Below are positions 33,535 to 41,446 of a stretch of DNA of 64,000 nucleotides, in pieces; the first letter of the stretch is position 1, and every line of letters begins with the position of its first letter. The stretch is from Tsukamurella pseudospumae. GTDB taxonomy: Bacteria; Actinomycetota; Actinomycetes; Mycobacteriales; Mycobacteriaceae. The stretch covers positions 124,001 through 188,000 of the forward strand of contig NZ_LSRE01000009.1 in the NCBI RefSeq assembly GCF_001575205.1, given 5' to 3'. The notes under the pieces were generated by a model that was not told the DNA's origin, did not search any database, and was given only the letters and a program-made list of their open reading frames with translations. The position numbers and the translations under genes were made by a program.

Positions 33535-36062
33535 CCTCGCCGACCGATGCCGCCCCGACCGCCGCATCCGCGCCGATCACCGTGCCCGCGCGCGGCCTCG
33601 TGCTGCTCGTCGGTGCCTCCGGCAGTGGGAAGTCCACGTTCGCGCGCAACCACTTCCGCCCCACAGAGATCGTCTCCAGTGATGTCTGCCGCGGCCTCGT
33701 CGCCGACGATGAGAACGATCAAGCCGCGACCGCCGACGCCTTCGACCTGCTGCATCACCTCGTCGGGATCCGGCTGCGCCGCGGCCTGCTGACAGTGGTC
33801 GACGCCACCAACGTGCAGCGGGCGGCGCGCGCGTCCCTGGTGGCGCTCGCGCGCGATCACGACGTCCTCGTCGACGCGATCGTCTTCGACCTCCCCGACG
33901 AGGTCGCGGTCGAGCGCAACCGGATCCGGGCCGACCGCACCTTCGGTCCGCAGGTGATCACCCGGCAGGTGCGGGAGCTGCGCCGGTCGATGAAGGGCAT
34001 CAAGAAGGAGGGATTCCGCCGGGTCCACGTCCTCCGGGACGTCGCGCAGGCCGACGGTGCCGCGATCATCCGCGAGAAGCCGTGGAACGACCGTACCGAG
34101 CTCACCGGCCCGTTCGACATCGTCGGCGATGTGCACGGCTGCGCCACCGAACTGCGCACGCTGCTCACCGATCTCGGCTGGCACGTGCGCCCGGACGGCG
34201 CCGAGCACCCCGAGGGCCGCACCGCGGTCTTCGTGGGCGACCTCGTCGACCGCGGCCCCGACACCCCGGGCGTGCTGCGCCTCGTCATGGGCATGGTGGC
34301 CGCGGGGAACGCGCTGTGCGTCAGCGGGAACCACGAAGCGAAGCTGGTACGCGCGCTGCAGGGGCGGAAGGTCACCGTGGCACACGGACTGCAGGAGTCG
34401 CTCGATCAGCTGGCCGCCGAGACCGAGGAGTTCCGCACCGCGGCTCAGGGGTTCATGGACGGGCTGCTCAGCCACTACGTCCTCGACGGGGGTCGGCTCG
34501 TCGTGGCGCACGCGGGCCTCAAGGAGGAGTACCACGGCCGGGCCTCGCGGCGGGTGCGTGCCTTCGCCCTGTACGGCGACACCACCGGCGAGACGGACGA
34601 GTTCGGCTACCCCGTGCGGTACCCGTGGGCCCGCGACTACCGGGGTGCCGCCACCGTCGTCTACGGGCACACGCCGGTCACCGAGCCGGCGTGGGTCAAC
34701 AACACGCTCTGCCTCGACACCGGTGCCGTGTTCGGCGGCGCCCTCACCGCGCTGCGCTATCCGGAGCGCAAGATCGTCTCCGTCCCCGCGGAATCCCAGT
34801 GGTACGAGCCGGTCCGGCCGGAACCGCGGGAGTCGCAGGAGTCGGAGCAGGATCGGGTCGCGTCCGTGCTGCGCTACGACGACGTCGGCGGCACCCGCTG
34901 GCTGCCCACCCGCACGGGCGGCCGGATCAAGGTCGAGTCCGAGAACGCCGCCGCCGCACTGGAGGTGATGAGCCGGTTCGCGGTCGACCCGCGCTGGCTC
35001 GTGTACCTGCCGGCCACCATGTCCCCGGCGTCGGTGTCGCGCGGCGAGGGCTTCCTGGAGCACCCGGGTCGCGCCTTCGAGGACTACGCCGCCTGGGGCG
35101 TGCGGCGGGTGATCTGTGAGGAGAAGCACATGGGCTCGCGGGCGGTCGCCGTCCTCGCCCGGGACGGTGCCACGGCCGCACGCCGATTCGGCGTCACGGA
35201 CGGCAGTACGGGCGCCGTGTTCACCCGCACCGGTCGTTCCTTCTTCGACGACGTCGAGCCGTTGGTGGACCGCCTCCGCCGGGCCGTGGACCCGCTGTTC
35301 GACCGACTGGAGACCGACTGGCTCGCGCTGGACTGCGAGCTCCTGCCGTGGTCGGTGAAGGCCGACGGCCTGATCCGCTCGCAGTACGCCTCGGTCGGCG
35401 CCGCCGCCCGCGTCGCGCTCCCGGCGGCTCTCACCGGGCTCGACGGTGCCGCCGCCCGCGGTCTCGACGTGACCCCGCTCCGCGCGCGTACGGACCGGAG
35501 GATGGTGAACGCCGGTGCCTTCCGCGATGCCTATGCCAGGTACTGCCGGCCGACGGACGGGCTCGACGGCGTCACCGTCGCACCCTTCCAGGTGTTGGCG
35601 GCCGAGGGACGAGTGCTCGCCACCGAGTCGCACGAGTGGCACATGGAGGCCCTTGGCGCGCTGGATGATCCGTTCCTCACGCCCACTCGGCACCGCATCG
35701 TCGATCTCGGATCGGAGACGGACCGTGCGGAGGCGACACGGTGGTGGACCGAGCTGACGGAGGCGGGCGGCGAGGGGATGGTCGTCAAGCCGCTCGACGG
35801 TGCCGGGCGGAAGGTGCAGCCCGGTCTGAAGGTCCGCGGCCGCGAGTACCTGCGGATCATCTACGGGCCGGACTACCTCGACTCGCTCGACGTGCTGCGT
35901 GACCGGAACCTCGCTCGCAAGCGGAAGATGGCGCTGGCGGAACACGCCCTCGGGCTCGACGCTCTCGCCTCGCTCGTCGACGGTGCGCCGCTCTGGCGCG
36001 TGCACCAGGCCGTGTTCGCTGTGCTGGCGCAGGAGTCGGAGCCGGTGGACCCGCGCCTGTAG
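33531..36062 (+). CDS. pnkp: Pnkp polynucleotide kinase-phosphatase-ligase
   Basis: An 843-residue three-part RNA-repair enzyme. The kinase carries GASGSGKST (about residues 28-36). The metallophosphoesterase carries VGDVHGC (about 198), GDLVDRGPDTP (about 232) and GNHEAKL (about 266). The C-terminal ligase/adenylyltransferase carries CEEKHMGSR (Lys near 531) and ends GRKVQPGLKVRGREYLRI. Together with Hen1 it heals 2',3'-cyclic phosphate and 5'-OH ends and seals ribotoxin-cut tRNA. Length is close to the family norm. It is co-translated with hen1. Confidence 0.96.
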   Translation: MTSPTDAAPTAASAPITVPARGLVLLVGASGSGKSTFARNHFRPTEIVSSDVCRGLVADDENDQAATADAFDLLHHLVGIRLRRGLLTVVDATNVQRAARASLVALARDHDVLVDAIVFDLPDEVAVERNRIRADRTFGPQVITRQVRELRRSMKGIKKEGFRRVHVLRDVAQADGAAIIREKPWNDRTELTGPFDIVGDVHGCATELRTLLTDLGWHVRPDGAEHPEGRTAVFVGDLVDRGPDTPGVLRLVMGMVAAGNALCVSGNHEAKLVRALQGRKVTVAHGLQESLDQLAAETEEFRTAAQGFMDGLLSHYVLDGGRLVVAHAGLKEEYHGRASRRVRAFALYGDTTGETDEFGYPVRYPWARDYRGAATVVYGHTPVTEPAWVNNTLCLDTGAVFGGALTALRYPERKIVSVPAESQWYEPVRPEPRESQESEQDRVASVLRYDDVGGTRWLPTRTGGRIKVESENAAAALEVMSRFAVDPRWLVYLPATMSPASVSRGEGFLEHPGRAFEDYAAWGVRRVICEEKHMGSRAVAVLARDGATAARRFGVTDGSTGAVFTRTGRSFFDDVEPLVDRLRRAVDPLFDRLETDWLALDCELLPWSVKADGLIRSQYASVGAAARVALPAALTGLDGAAARGLDVTPLRARTDRRMVNAGAFRDAYARYCRPTDGLDGVTVAPFQVLAAEGRVLATESHEWHMEALGALDDPFLTPTRHRIVDLGSETDRAEATRWWTELTEAGGEGMVVKPLDGAGRKVQPGLKVRGREYLRIIYGPDYLDSLDVLRDRNLARKRKMALAEHALGLDALASLVDGAPLWRVHQAVFAVLAQESEPVDPRL

Positions 36063-36067
36063 GCGTG

Positions 36068-36096
36068 CCGGCCTCCGTCGATGAGACGGGGGCCGG
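36068..36096 (+). terminator. 12-bp hairpin after pnkp
   Basis: CCGGCCTCCGTC, loop GATGA, GACGGGGGCCGG with one G-T pair. It starts five bases after the pnkp stop. Confidence 0.75.
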
Positions 36097-36142
36097 TAAA
36101 TCACTTGATCAGGTGCGCACCATGCGGGATAGGCTGCTGCGC

Positions 36143-36154
36143 ATGATCTCTTGA
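36143..36154 (+). CDS. Three-codon leader ORF (Met-Ile-Ser-stop) of the MFS gene
   Basis: ATG ATC TCT TGA. TAGGCT at 36130-36135 ends seven bases before it, so the message would start at or next to the ATG. The bases of its last codons are complementary to the exporter's Shine-Dalgarno region (see the attenuator entry). The tripeptide itself is unlikely to have a role; translation of the ORF would be the signal. Confidence 0.6.
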   Translation: MIS

Positions 36155-36216
36155 CACGTGTCGACGCGCGCTGCCGCATCGACGGACGCCTCCATCCGTG
36201 CCACCCGTGTCAGGAG
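36148..36216 (+). promoter_or_regulatory. Predicted translational attenuator of the MFS exporter
   Basis: CTCTTGACACG (36148-36158) can pair with CGTGTCAGGAG (36206-36216): 11 consecutive pairs including one G-T. The right arm contains the whole AGGAG site of the exporter; the left arm contains the third codon and stop of the mini-ORF. The 47-base interior can form GTCGA/TCGAC and ACGGA/TCCGT hairpins. A ribosome held on the mini-ORF would open the helix and free the site. Confidence 0.6.
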
Positions 36217-36225
36217 TCCCCTCTT

Positions 36226-37572
36226 TTGCGTACCTCCACGCCCGTATCCCCGTCCGTCTCCGCCGACCGGTGGGCCGCGCTCGGCGCGCTCGCCCTCGGC
36301 TACGTCATGATCCTGGTGGACGCGACGGCGCTGTCCGTCGTCACCGTTCGCCTCATGGAGGGCCTGCGGACCGATGTCCGATCGGTGCTGTGGGTCTCGT
36401 CCGCGTACCTGCTCGCCTTCGCCGTCCCGATGCTGGTGTGCGGGCGCCTCGGCGACAGGTTCGGCCACCGCCGGATGTACCTGCTCGGCCTCTCCGTCTT
36501 CCTCGTGGCCTCCCTCGCCTGCGGATTCGCGCCGACCATCGGCGCCCTGGTGGCGCTGCGCGTCGTCCAGGGGTTCGGTGCGGCGCTCATGACGCCACAG
36601 GTCATGGCGATCATCACCCTCGTCTTCCCGATGGAGTCCCGCGGCGCCGCCCTCGGTGTGTGGGGTTCGATCACCGGGATCGCCACGCTGGCCGGCCCGC
36701 TTCTGGGCGGCGTGCTCAGTGATGTCGCGAGCTGGCGGTGGGTGTTCTGGCTCAACGTCCCCCTCGGCATCGTGGGCATCGTCATGACCCTGCGCTTCGT
36801 GCCGGGTTCGACGGTGACCGCCCGCCGGCTCGACCTCCCCGGCGCCGCCCTGTCCGCCGTCGCAGTGTTCGGCCTCGTCTACGGGCTGCAGGAGGTCGGC
36901 GGGAACGGGGCATTGCCGTGGCTCACGCTCGGCGTGGGCGCGATCGTCGCGGCAGCGTTCCTCGCGGGGCAGCGGCGCCGGGGCGACGGCGCCCTGGTTC
37001 CGCTGCGGCTGTTCCGAATCCGGAGTTTCGCGGCGTCGTCGGGCGTGAATGTGCTGGCGGGCGCGTGGGTGACCGCCTATGTCTTCCCCGCGACGCTGTA
37101 CGCCCAGCAGCAGCACGGTGTCTCGCCGGGAGGCGCTGCGTTCCTGCTCGCGCCGACCGCGCTCGTCTCCGCTCTACTCGCGCCCCGGGTGGGCCGATCG
37201 CTGCGGCGTCGCGATCCCCGTGGCCTGCTGTCGGCGGGGCTGGCCGTCTGTGCCGTCGGCCTCGGGATCTTCGTGGCGGTCATCGCCGCGGGACTGGCGG
37301 CCGCGTGGCTGATGGTGCCCTCGGCCGTCGTCGGAGTGGGCAGCGCGATGATGTGGGGCCCGATGTCGCTGCTCGCCACCTCGGAACTGCCGCGCGACCT
37401 CGTCGGGGCGGGGTCGGGGGTGTTCAACACGACGCGGCAAGTGGGCTCGGCGTTCGGCGCCGCCGCGGTGGCCACCGTGCTGGCGCACGGTTCACCGGCC
37501 GGGGCGCTGGCGCTCGCGGCGCTCGTCTGTCTGGCCGCCCTCGCCGCCTCGTTCAGGCTGCGGCGGTCGTGA
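36226..37572 (+). CDS. MFS drug exporter, DHA2-like
   Basis: A 448-residue transporter with 12 or more membrane helices. Seen: helix-1 segment GALALGYVMILVDATALSVV, motif A GRLGDRFGHRRMYLLG and motif-C-like GSITGIATLAGPLLGGVLSD, as in EmrB/QacA-type antiporters. TTG 36226 is chosen as start because AGGAG at 36212-36216 is nine bases upstream; the frame is open to 36151 but that part is the leader. The attenuator suggests induction by ribosome-targeting drugs, which would then be likely substrates; this is inference. Confidence 0.88.
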   Translation: MRTSTPVSPSVSADRWAALGALALGYVMILVDATALSVVTVRLMEGLRTDVRSVLWVSSAYLLAFAVPMLVCGRLGDRFGHRRMYLLGLSVFLVASLACGFAPTIGALVALRVVQGFGAALMTPQVMAIITLVFPMESRGAALGVWGSITGIATLAGPLLGGVLSDVASWRWVFWLNVPLGIVGIVMTLRFVPGSTVTARRLDLPGAALSAVAVFGLVYGLQEVGGNGALPWLTLGVGAIVAAAFLAGQRRRGDGALVPLRLFRIRSFAASSGVNVLAGAWVTAYVFPATLYAQQQHGVSPGGAAFLLAPTALVSALLAPRVGRSLRRRDPRGLLSAGLAVCAVGLGIFVAVIAAGLAAAWLMVPSAVVGVGSAMMWGPMSLLATSELPRDLVGAGSGVFNTTRQVGSAFGAAAVATVLAHGSPAGALALAALVCLAALAASFRLRRS

Positions 37573-37576
37573 AACC

Positions 37577-37630
37577 GGCGGAATTCGGCGTCACGAAGCC
37601 GAATCGTCCCTCGTGATGAAGAAATCCGCC
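37577..37630. terminator. Two mutually exclusive hairpins between convergent genes
   Basis: ATTCGGC-N8-GCCGAAT (37583-37604) is nested in a larger imperfect stem pairing 37577-37596 with 37611-37630 (17 of 20 positions). Both cannot form at once. It fills the gap between the MFS gene and crtI. Confidence 0.6.
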
Positions 37631-37634
37631 GATG

Positions 37635-39125
37635 TCACGAGGCGCTGAGGGCCTCCGCGGCGAGTCGACCGGAGATGAGCGCGGGCGGCACGCCGACGCC
37701 GGGGTGCGTCATCGAACCCGCGAGTACCGCGTTGGCGATGCCCGGCACGCGTTGCGGGCGGCGCAGTGGACCGGTCTGGGTGAGAGTGTGCGCCGCGGCG
37801 AACGGGGTGCCGGCGGACATGCCCTGTCGCGCCCAGTCCGCGGGGGTGTCCACGCGGAGGATCTCCCCGGAGTCGATGCCGCGGTAGCCGCGGCCCGCGA
37901 GCGTCCGTAGCACGTCGCGCACGTAGTCGGCGCCGATGGAATCCCAGTCCAGTGGAGCCGATTCCAGGTTCGGGCACGGGGCGAGGACGGACACGGGGGA
38001 GTCCTCGCCGGTCGTCACAGACGGCCGCGTGATCAGGTACGACGGGTCGCTCATCAGGCGGCCGCGTCCCCGCGTCGCGGTGATCTCCGCGAAGGTCTGC
38101 TCCCACGCGGCGCCGAAGTCCAGCGTGTGGTGCGCCTGCGTGGGCCAGTGCTCCTGCAGGTCCGGATCGACGTCGAGGTGCACGACGACCGCCGACGGCG
38201 AGAGCCGCACCCGCCGCGGAGCGCGACCGCCCAGCGGCGCGATGAGCCGGTCGGTGATCGGGGAGTCGGCGGTGAGCACCACCCCGTCGAACGCGAACCG
38301 CCGCACCGGCTCCGATACCGGACCGGTGGGCCCGGTGCTGCCGTCCGGCCGCGGGACCGGGCGGGCGCGCAGGCCCGTGACCAGGCCCCGTCGCCCGTCG
38401 AGGCCGAGCACCTCGTGCCCGAGGAAGACGGTGCCGCCGGCCCGCTCGACCTGCTCGGCCATCACCGAGGCGACGCGGCCCATCCCGGCGCGCGGGTACC
38501 AGACGCCCAGGCCGACGTCCATGTGCGAGATCACGGCGTAGACCGCCCGCGCGGCGGACGGCGCGACTCCGGCGTAGAGCGCCTGGAAGGTGAGCATGCG
38601 GCGGGCGCGCGGATCGTCGACGCGGTGGTCCACCTGATGTTGCATCGACCGCAGCGCACCGAGGCGCACGAGCCGACCGAGCGCGGCCAGGTCGCGCGGG
38701 TTCGCGTAGGAGGACCATGCGGCGTCGCCGCCGATGAACCGCTCGTAGGCGGCGTCGAACATCGACTCCTGCCAGCGCATGTGCTCGTCGACGGCGAGGT
38801 CGTCGGGTACGTGCAGGACGCCGGCCGGCAGGCCCTCCAACGCCGGGAAGCGGCCCGCGTACGCGGGCGTGACGGGGAGCAGGTCCAGCTCGTCCTCGGC
38901 AGCGAAGCGGTCCAGCCCCGCGGCGGCGAGGGCGTCGAAGACCAGCTCCGGCATCGTCAGCACGCTCGCGCCCGGGTCGACGAGGTGGCCGCGGACGGTC
39001 TCCGTCCCCGCGCGCCCGCCGACCTGCGGCGACCGCTCCACGACGGTGACTCGATGGCCCGCCCCGAGCAGGTGCAGCGCCGCCGACAGCCCGGACAGCC
39101 CCGCCCCGATGATTCCGATGTGCAC
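37635..39125 (-). CDS. crtI: CrtI-type phytoene desaturase
   Basis: A 496-residue FAD amine-oxidase-fold enzyme: VHIGIIGAGLSGLSAALHLL dinucleotide motif, VVERSPQVGGRAGTETVRG, and the C-terminal carotenoid-desaturase segment NAVLAGSMTHPGVGVPPALISGRLAAEAL. It would introduce double bonds into phytoene; the product (neurosporene, lycopene or other) cannot be told. GTG 39125 has a TAGACT box (minus strand, 39132-39137) six bases upstream, hence leaderless. That box overlaps a perfect palindrome. Confidence 0.88.
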   Translation of the reverse strand: MHIGIIGAGLSGLSAALHLLGAGHRVTVVERSPQVGGRAGTETVRGHLVDPGASVLTMPELVFDALAAAGLDRFAAEDELDLLPVTPAYAGRFPALEGLPAGVLHVPDDLAVDEHMRWQESMFDAAYERFIGGDAAWSSYANPRDLAALGRLVRLGALRSMQHQVDHRVDDPRARRMLTFQALYAGVAPSAARAVYAVISHMDVGLGVWYPRAGMGRVASVMAEQVERAGGTVFLGHEVLGLDGRRGLVTGLRARPVPRPDGSTGPTGPVSEPVRRFAFDGVVLTADSPITDRLIAPLGGRAPRRVRLSPSAVVVHLDVDPDLQEHWPTQAHHTLDFGAAWEQTFAEITATRGRGRLMSDPSYLITRPSVTTGEDSPVSVLAPCPNLESAPLDWDSIGADYVRDVLRTLAGRGYRGIDSGEILRVDTPADWARQGMSAGTPFAAAHTLTQTGPLRRPQRVPGIANAVLAGSMTHPGVGVPPALISGRLAAEALSAS

Positions 39126-39133
39126 GGGTCGAG

Positions 39134-39149
39134 TCTAGGAACTCCTAGA
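39134..39149. promoter_or_regulatory. Palindrome overlapping the crtI -10 box
   Basis: TCTAGGA-AC-TCCTAGA is a perfect inverted repeat covering part of the TAGACT box of crtI, well placed for a repressor of carotenoid synthesis. The factor is unknown. Confidence 0.5.
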
Positions 39150-39150
39150 A

Positions 39151-39177
39151 GCAATATATTGCAATGTATGCATATAT
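39151..39177. promoter_or_regulatory. AT-rich dyads ahead of the metal ATPase
   Basis: GCAATATATTGC (39151-39162, perfect) is followed by ATATATTGCA...TGCATATAT (39154-39177, one bulged base). The composition is striking in a GC-rich genome and resembles ArsR/SmtB-type metal operators. It ends just before the ATPase -10 box. Confidence 0.5.
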
Positions 39178-39193
39178 CACCTACGGTGAAGCC

Positions 39194-41203
39194 ATGAGCG
39201 CAGAACACGACCACGATTCCGGCCACTCGGCGCGGTGGGAGATCGGCTTCGCCATCGCCTCGGGCGTCACCTACACCGCGGGCATGATCGCCGAGTACGC
39301 CCTGGGGCTGTCCGGCGTCGGCACCGCCCTCTTCCTCGCCACCTACTTCTTCGGCGGCTTCTTCACCATCCGCTCGGCCATCAGGTCCACGCTGGCCGGG
39401 AAGTTCGAGGTCGACTTCCTCATGCTCGTCGCGGCGATCGGCGCCGCCTCGATCGGCCGCTTCGCCGAGGGCGCGGTGCTGCTGTTCCTGTTCAGCCTCG
39501 GCCACGCGCTGGAGGAGTTCGCGCTGGCCCGGGCGTCGAAGTCGATCGAGGCGCTCGCCGGCCTCGCGCCCCGTACGGCGCTGGTGCACGTCGGCGGACC
39601 GTCGACCACGGCCGGTGAGTTCGTGGACCGGCAGGTGGACGACCTCACCGTCGGCGACCTCGTGCTGATCCGCCCGAACGCCCGCGTCAGCGCCGACGGC
39701 GTCGTCATTGACGGCCGGTCCGCGATCGACCAGAGCGCCGTCACCGGCGAGTCCATGCCCGTGGAGAAGGAACCGGCCACGGGCCGCGCGGGTGCGGAGA
39801 ACACCGTCTTCGCCGGCACCGTGAACGGCTCCGGCGCGCTCGTCGTACGGGTCACGGCGCTCGCGAAGGATTCGACGCTCAGCCGCGTCGTCGAGCTCGT
39901 CGCCTCCACCGACCAGGCCAAGTCGCCCACGCAGCGCTTCCTCGACAGGTTCCAGCGGATCTACGTGCCGGCCGTGATCGCCTTCGTGATCGGCGTCTTC
40001 GTCGTCGGGTACGTCGCTCTCGGCAAGCCCTTCGACGACGCCTTCTACCTCGCCATGGCCGTGCTCGTCGCCGCGAGCCCGTGCGCGCTCGCTCTGGCCA
40101 CCCCGTCGGCCGTGCTCGCGGGAGTGGCCCGCGCGGCCCGCGCCGGCGTGCTGGTCAAGGGCGGCGCGCCGCTCGAGACGCTGGGCCGCGTCACCTCGAT
40201 CGCCTTCGACAAGACCGGCACGCTGACCTGGGGCGAGCCGCGCGTGACGGACACCGTCGCCGCTCCCGGCTCCCCGCTCGACGATCTCCTCGCCACCACG
40301 CTGGCCGTCGAGAGGCTCTCCGATCACCCGCTGGCCGCCGCCGTCGCGGACGCCGTCGCCGCCCGGACCAGCACCGTTCTCTCCGCGACGGACCTGCAGT
40401 CCGTCACCGGCCGCGGCGTGCGCGCCGTCGTCGAGGGGGAGGCGGTCGAGATCGGCAACGAGCGACTCTTCACCGACATCGGTGTCGCGCTCGATCCGGT
40501 GGCCGCCGACGTCGAACGCCTGCAGGCCGCCGGCCGCACGCTCATGATCGTCCGCCGCGGCGGCCGCTTCCTCGGGGTGATCGGCGTGATGGACACGCCC
40601 CGCCGGGAGGCCGGGCAGGTGCTCGACCGCCTACGCGAGTCCGGCATGACCGACATCGTCATGATCTCCGGCGACCATCAGCAGGTCGCCGAGGCCGTTG
40701 GGCGCGAGGTCGGCGTCGACCGCGCGCTGGGCGGCCTGCTGCCCGAGGACAAGGTCTCGCACGTCCGGGAGCTGTCCGGCGGCGACCGGGCCCGACGGTG
40801 CGCCATGGTCGGCGACGGCGTGAACGACGCGCCCGCGATGGCGCAGGCCGACGTCGGGATCGCCATGGGCGCAGCCGGTTCCGCGGTCGCACTGGAGACC
40901 GCCGATGTCGCCCTGATGAGCGACGACCTGGGGCGCCTGCCCTTCGCGGTCCGGCTGAGCCGGCGGACCAGCCGCATCATCCGGCAGAACCTCATCGCGG
41001 CGCTCGGCATCGTCGTCTTCCTGGTGATCGTGACCTTCCTCGGGATGCCGATGGGCCCGGTGGTCTTCATCCACGAGGGCTCGACGCTCATCGTCGTGGC
41101 GAACGCGCTGCGGCTGCTGCGGCTGCTGCGCTTCGAGGTGGGAAGGGAGCACGAAGGGGTCGAGCACGAGGCGCGCCCGGTGCACGAGCCGGTGGCGGCG
41201 TGA
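39194..41203 (+). CDS. P1B-4-type metal-exporting ATPase (Co/Fe/Ni-type, CtpD-like)
   Basis: 669 residues. A short His-rich start (MSAEHDHDSGHS) replaces the usual metal-binding domain. Motifs in order: VTGESMPVEK (about 185), membrane SPC in VAASPCALALATPSA (about 295), DKTGTLTWG (about 339), GDGVNDAPAMAQ (about 540) and HEGST in the last helix (about 626). SPC and HEG are the P1B-4 signature, seen in cobalt, iron and nickel exporters such as CtpD. TACGGT at 39182-39187 is six bases before the ATG, indicating leaderless expression. Confidence 0.92.
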   Translation: MSAEHDHDSGHSARWEIGFAIASGVTYTAGMIAEYALGLSGVGTALFLATYFFGGFFTIRSAIRSTLAGKFEVDFLMLVAAIGAASIGRFAEGAVLLFLFSLGHALEEFALARASKSIEALAGLAPRTALVHVGGPSTTAGEFVDRQVDDLTVGDLVLIRPNARVSADGVVIDGRSAIDQSAVTGESMPVEKEPATGRAGAENTVFAGTVNGSGALVVRVTALAKDSTLSRVVELVASTDQAKSPTQRFLDRFQRIYVPAVIAFVIGVFVVGYVALGKPFDDAFYLAMAVLVAASPCALALATPSAVLAGVARAARAGVLVKGGAPLETLGRVTSIAFDKTGTLTWGEPRVTDTVAAPGSPLDDLLATTLAVERLSDHPLAAAVADAVAARTSTVLSATDLQSVTGRGVRAVVEGEAVEIGNERLFTDIGVALDPVAADVERLQAAGRTLMIVRRGGRFLGVIGVMDTPRREAGQVLDRLRESGMTDIVMISGDHQQVAEAVGREVGVDRALGGLLPEDKVSHVRELSGGDRARRCAMVGDGVNDAPAMAQADVGIAMGAAGSAVALETADVALMSDDLGRLPFAVRLSRRTSRIIRQNLIAALGIVVFLVIVTFLGMPMGPVVFIHEGSTLIVVANALRLLRLLRFEVGREHEGVEHEARPVHEPVAA

Positions 41204-41262
41204 GATCGGGGAGCGCAGTCGAGCACGAGGCGCGCCCGGTCCGTGAGCCCGTCGCGGCCTGA
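41160..41262 (+). repeat. Tandem duplication of the ATPase gene's 3' end
   Basis: The last 44 bases of the ATPase gene (41160-41203, ending at TGA) recur at 41219-41262 with several changes, again ending in TGA. Translated, both read VEHEARPV-HEP/REP-VAA. The offset is 59 bases, so the copy is out of frame with the gene and is a non-coding remnant. Confidence 0.8.
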
Positions 41263-41272
41263 TCCGCTGAAA

Positions 41273-41320
41273 ATGTGTGGTCATCCGTTCTCACGATCAT
41301 GAGAACGAATGACCACACAT
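41273..41320. terminator. 21-bp hairpin after the ATPase gene
   Basis: ATGTGTGGTCATCCGTTCTC-A and its complement, with a single mismatch and loop CGATCA. Its core GTGTGGTCATTCGTTCTCA resembles the hairpin at 7518-7569. Confidence 0.7.
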
Positions 41321-41413
41321 CTGCGCGTCGCGGCGGCGGATGCTGCGAAAGTAGCTGTCGGGCGACGGGTTCGCCCACGGCGAACGCCTGGAACAACCGG
41401 GCGGGCCGCCGAC

Positions 41414-41434
41414 GTTGAGCGGGGCAGACTGAAC
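41414..41434 (+). promoter_or_regulatory. HAIR-like HspR site ahead of lon
   Basis: GTTGAGC-N7-ACTGAAC compared with the HAIR consensus CTTGAGT-N7-ACTCAAG. It lies 13 bases before the lon start. In Streptomyces lon belongs to the HspR regulon. Weaker match than the dnaK and clpB sites. Confidence 0.6.
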
Positions 41435-41446
41435 TTTGGAGGTCCC

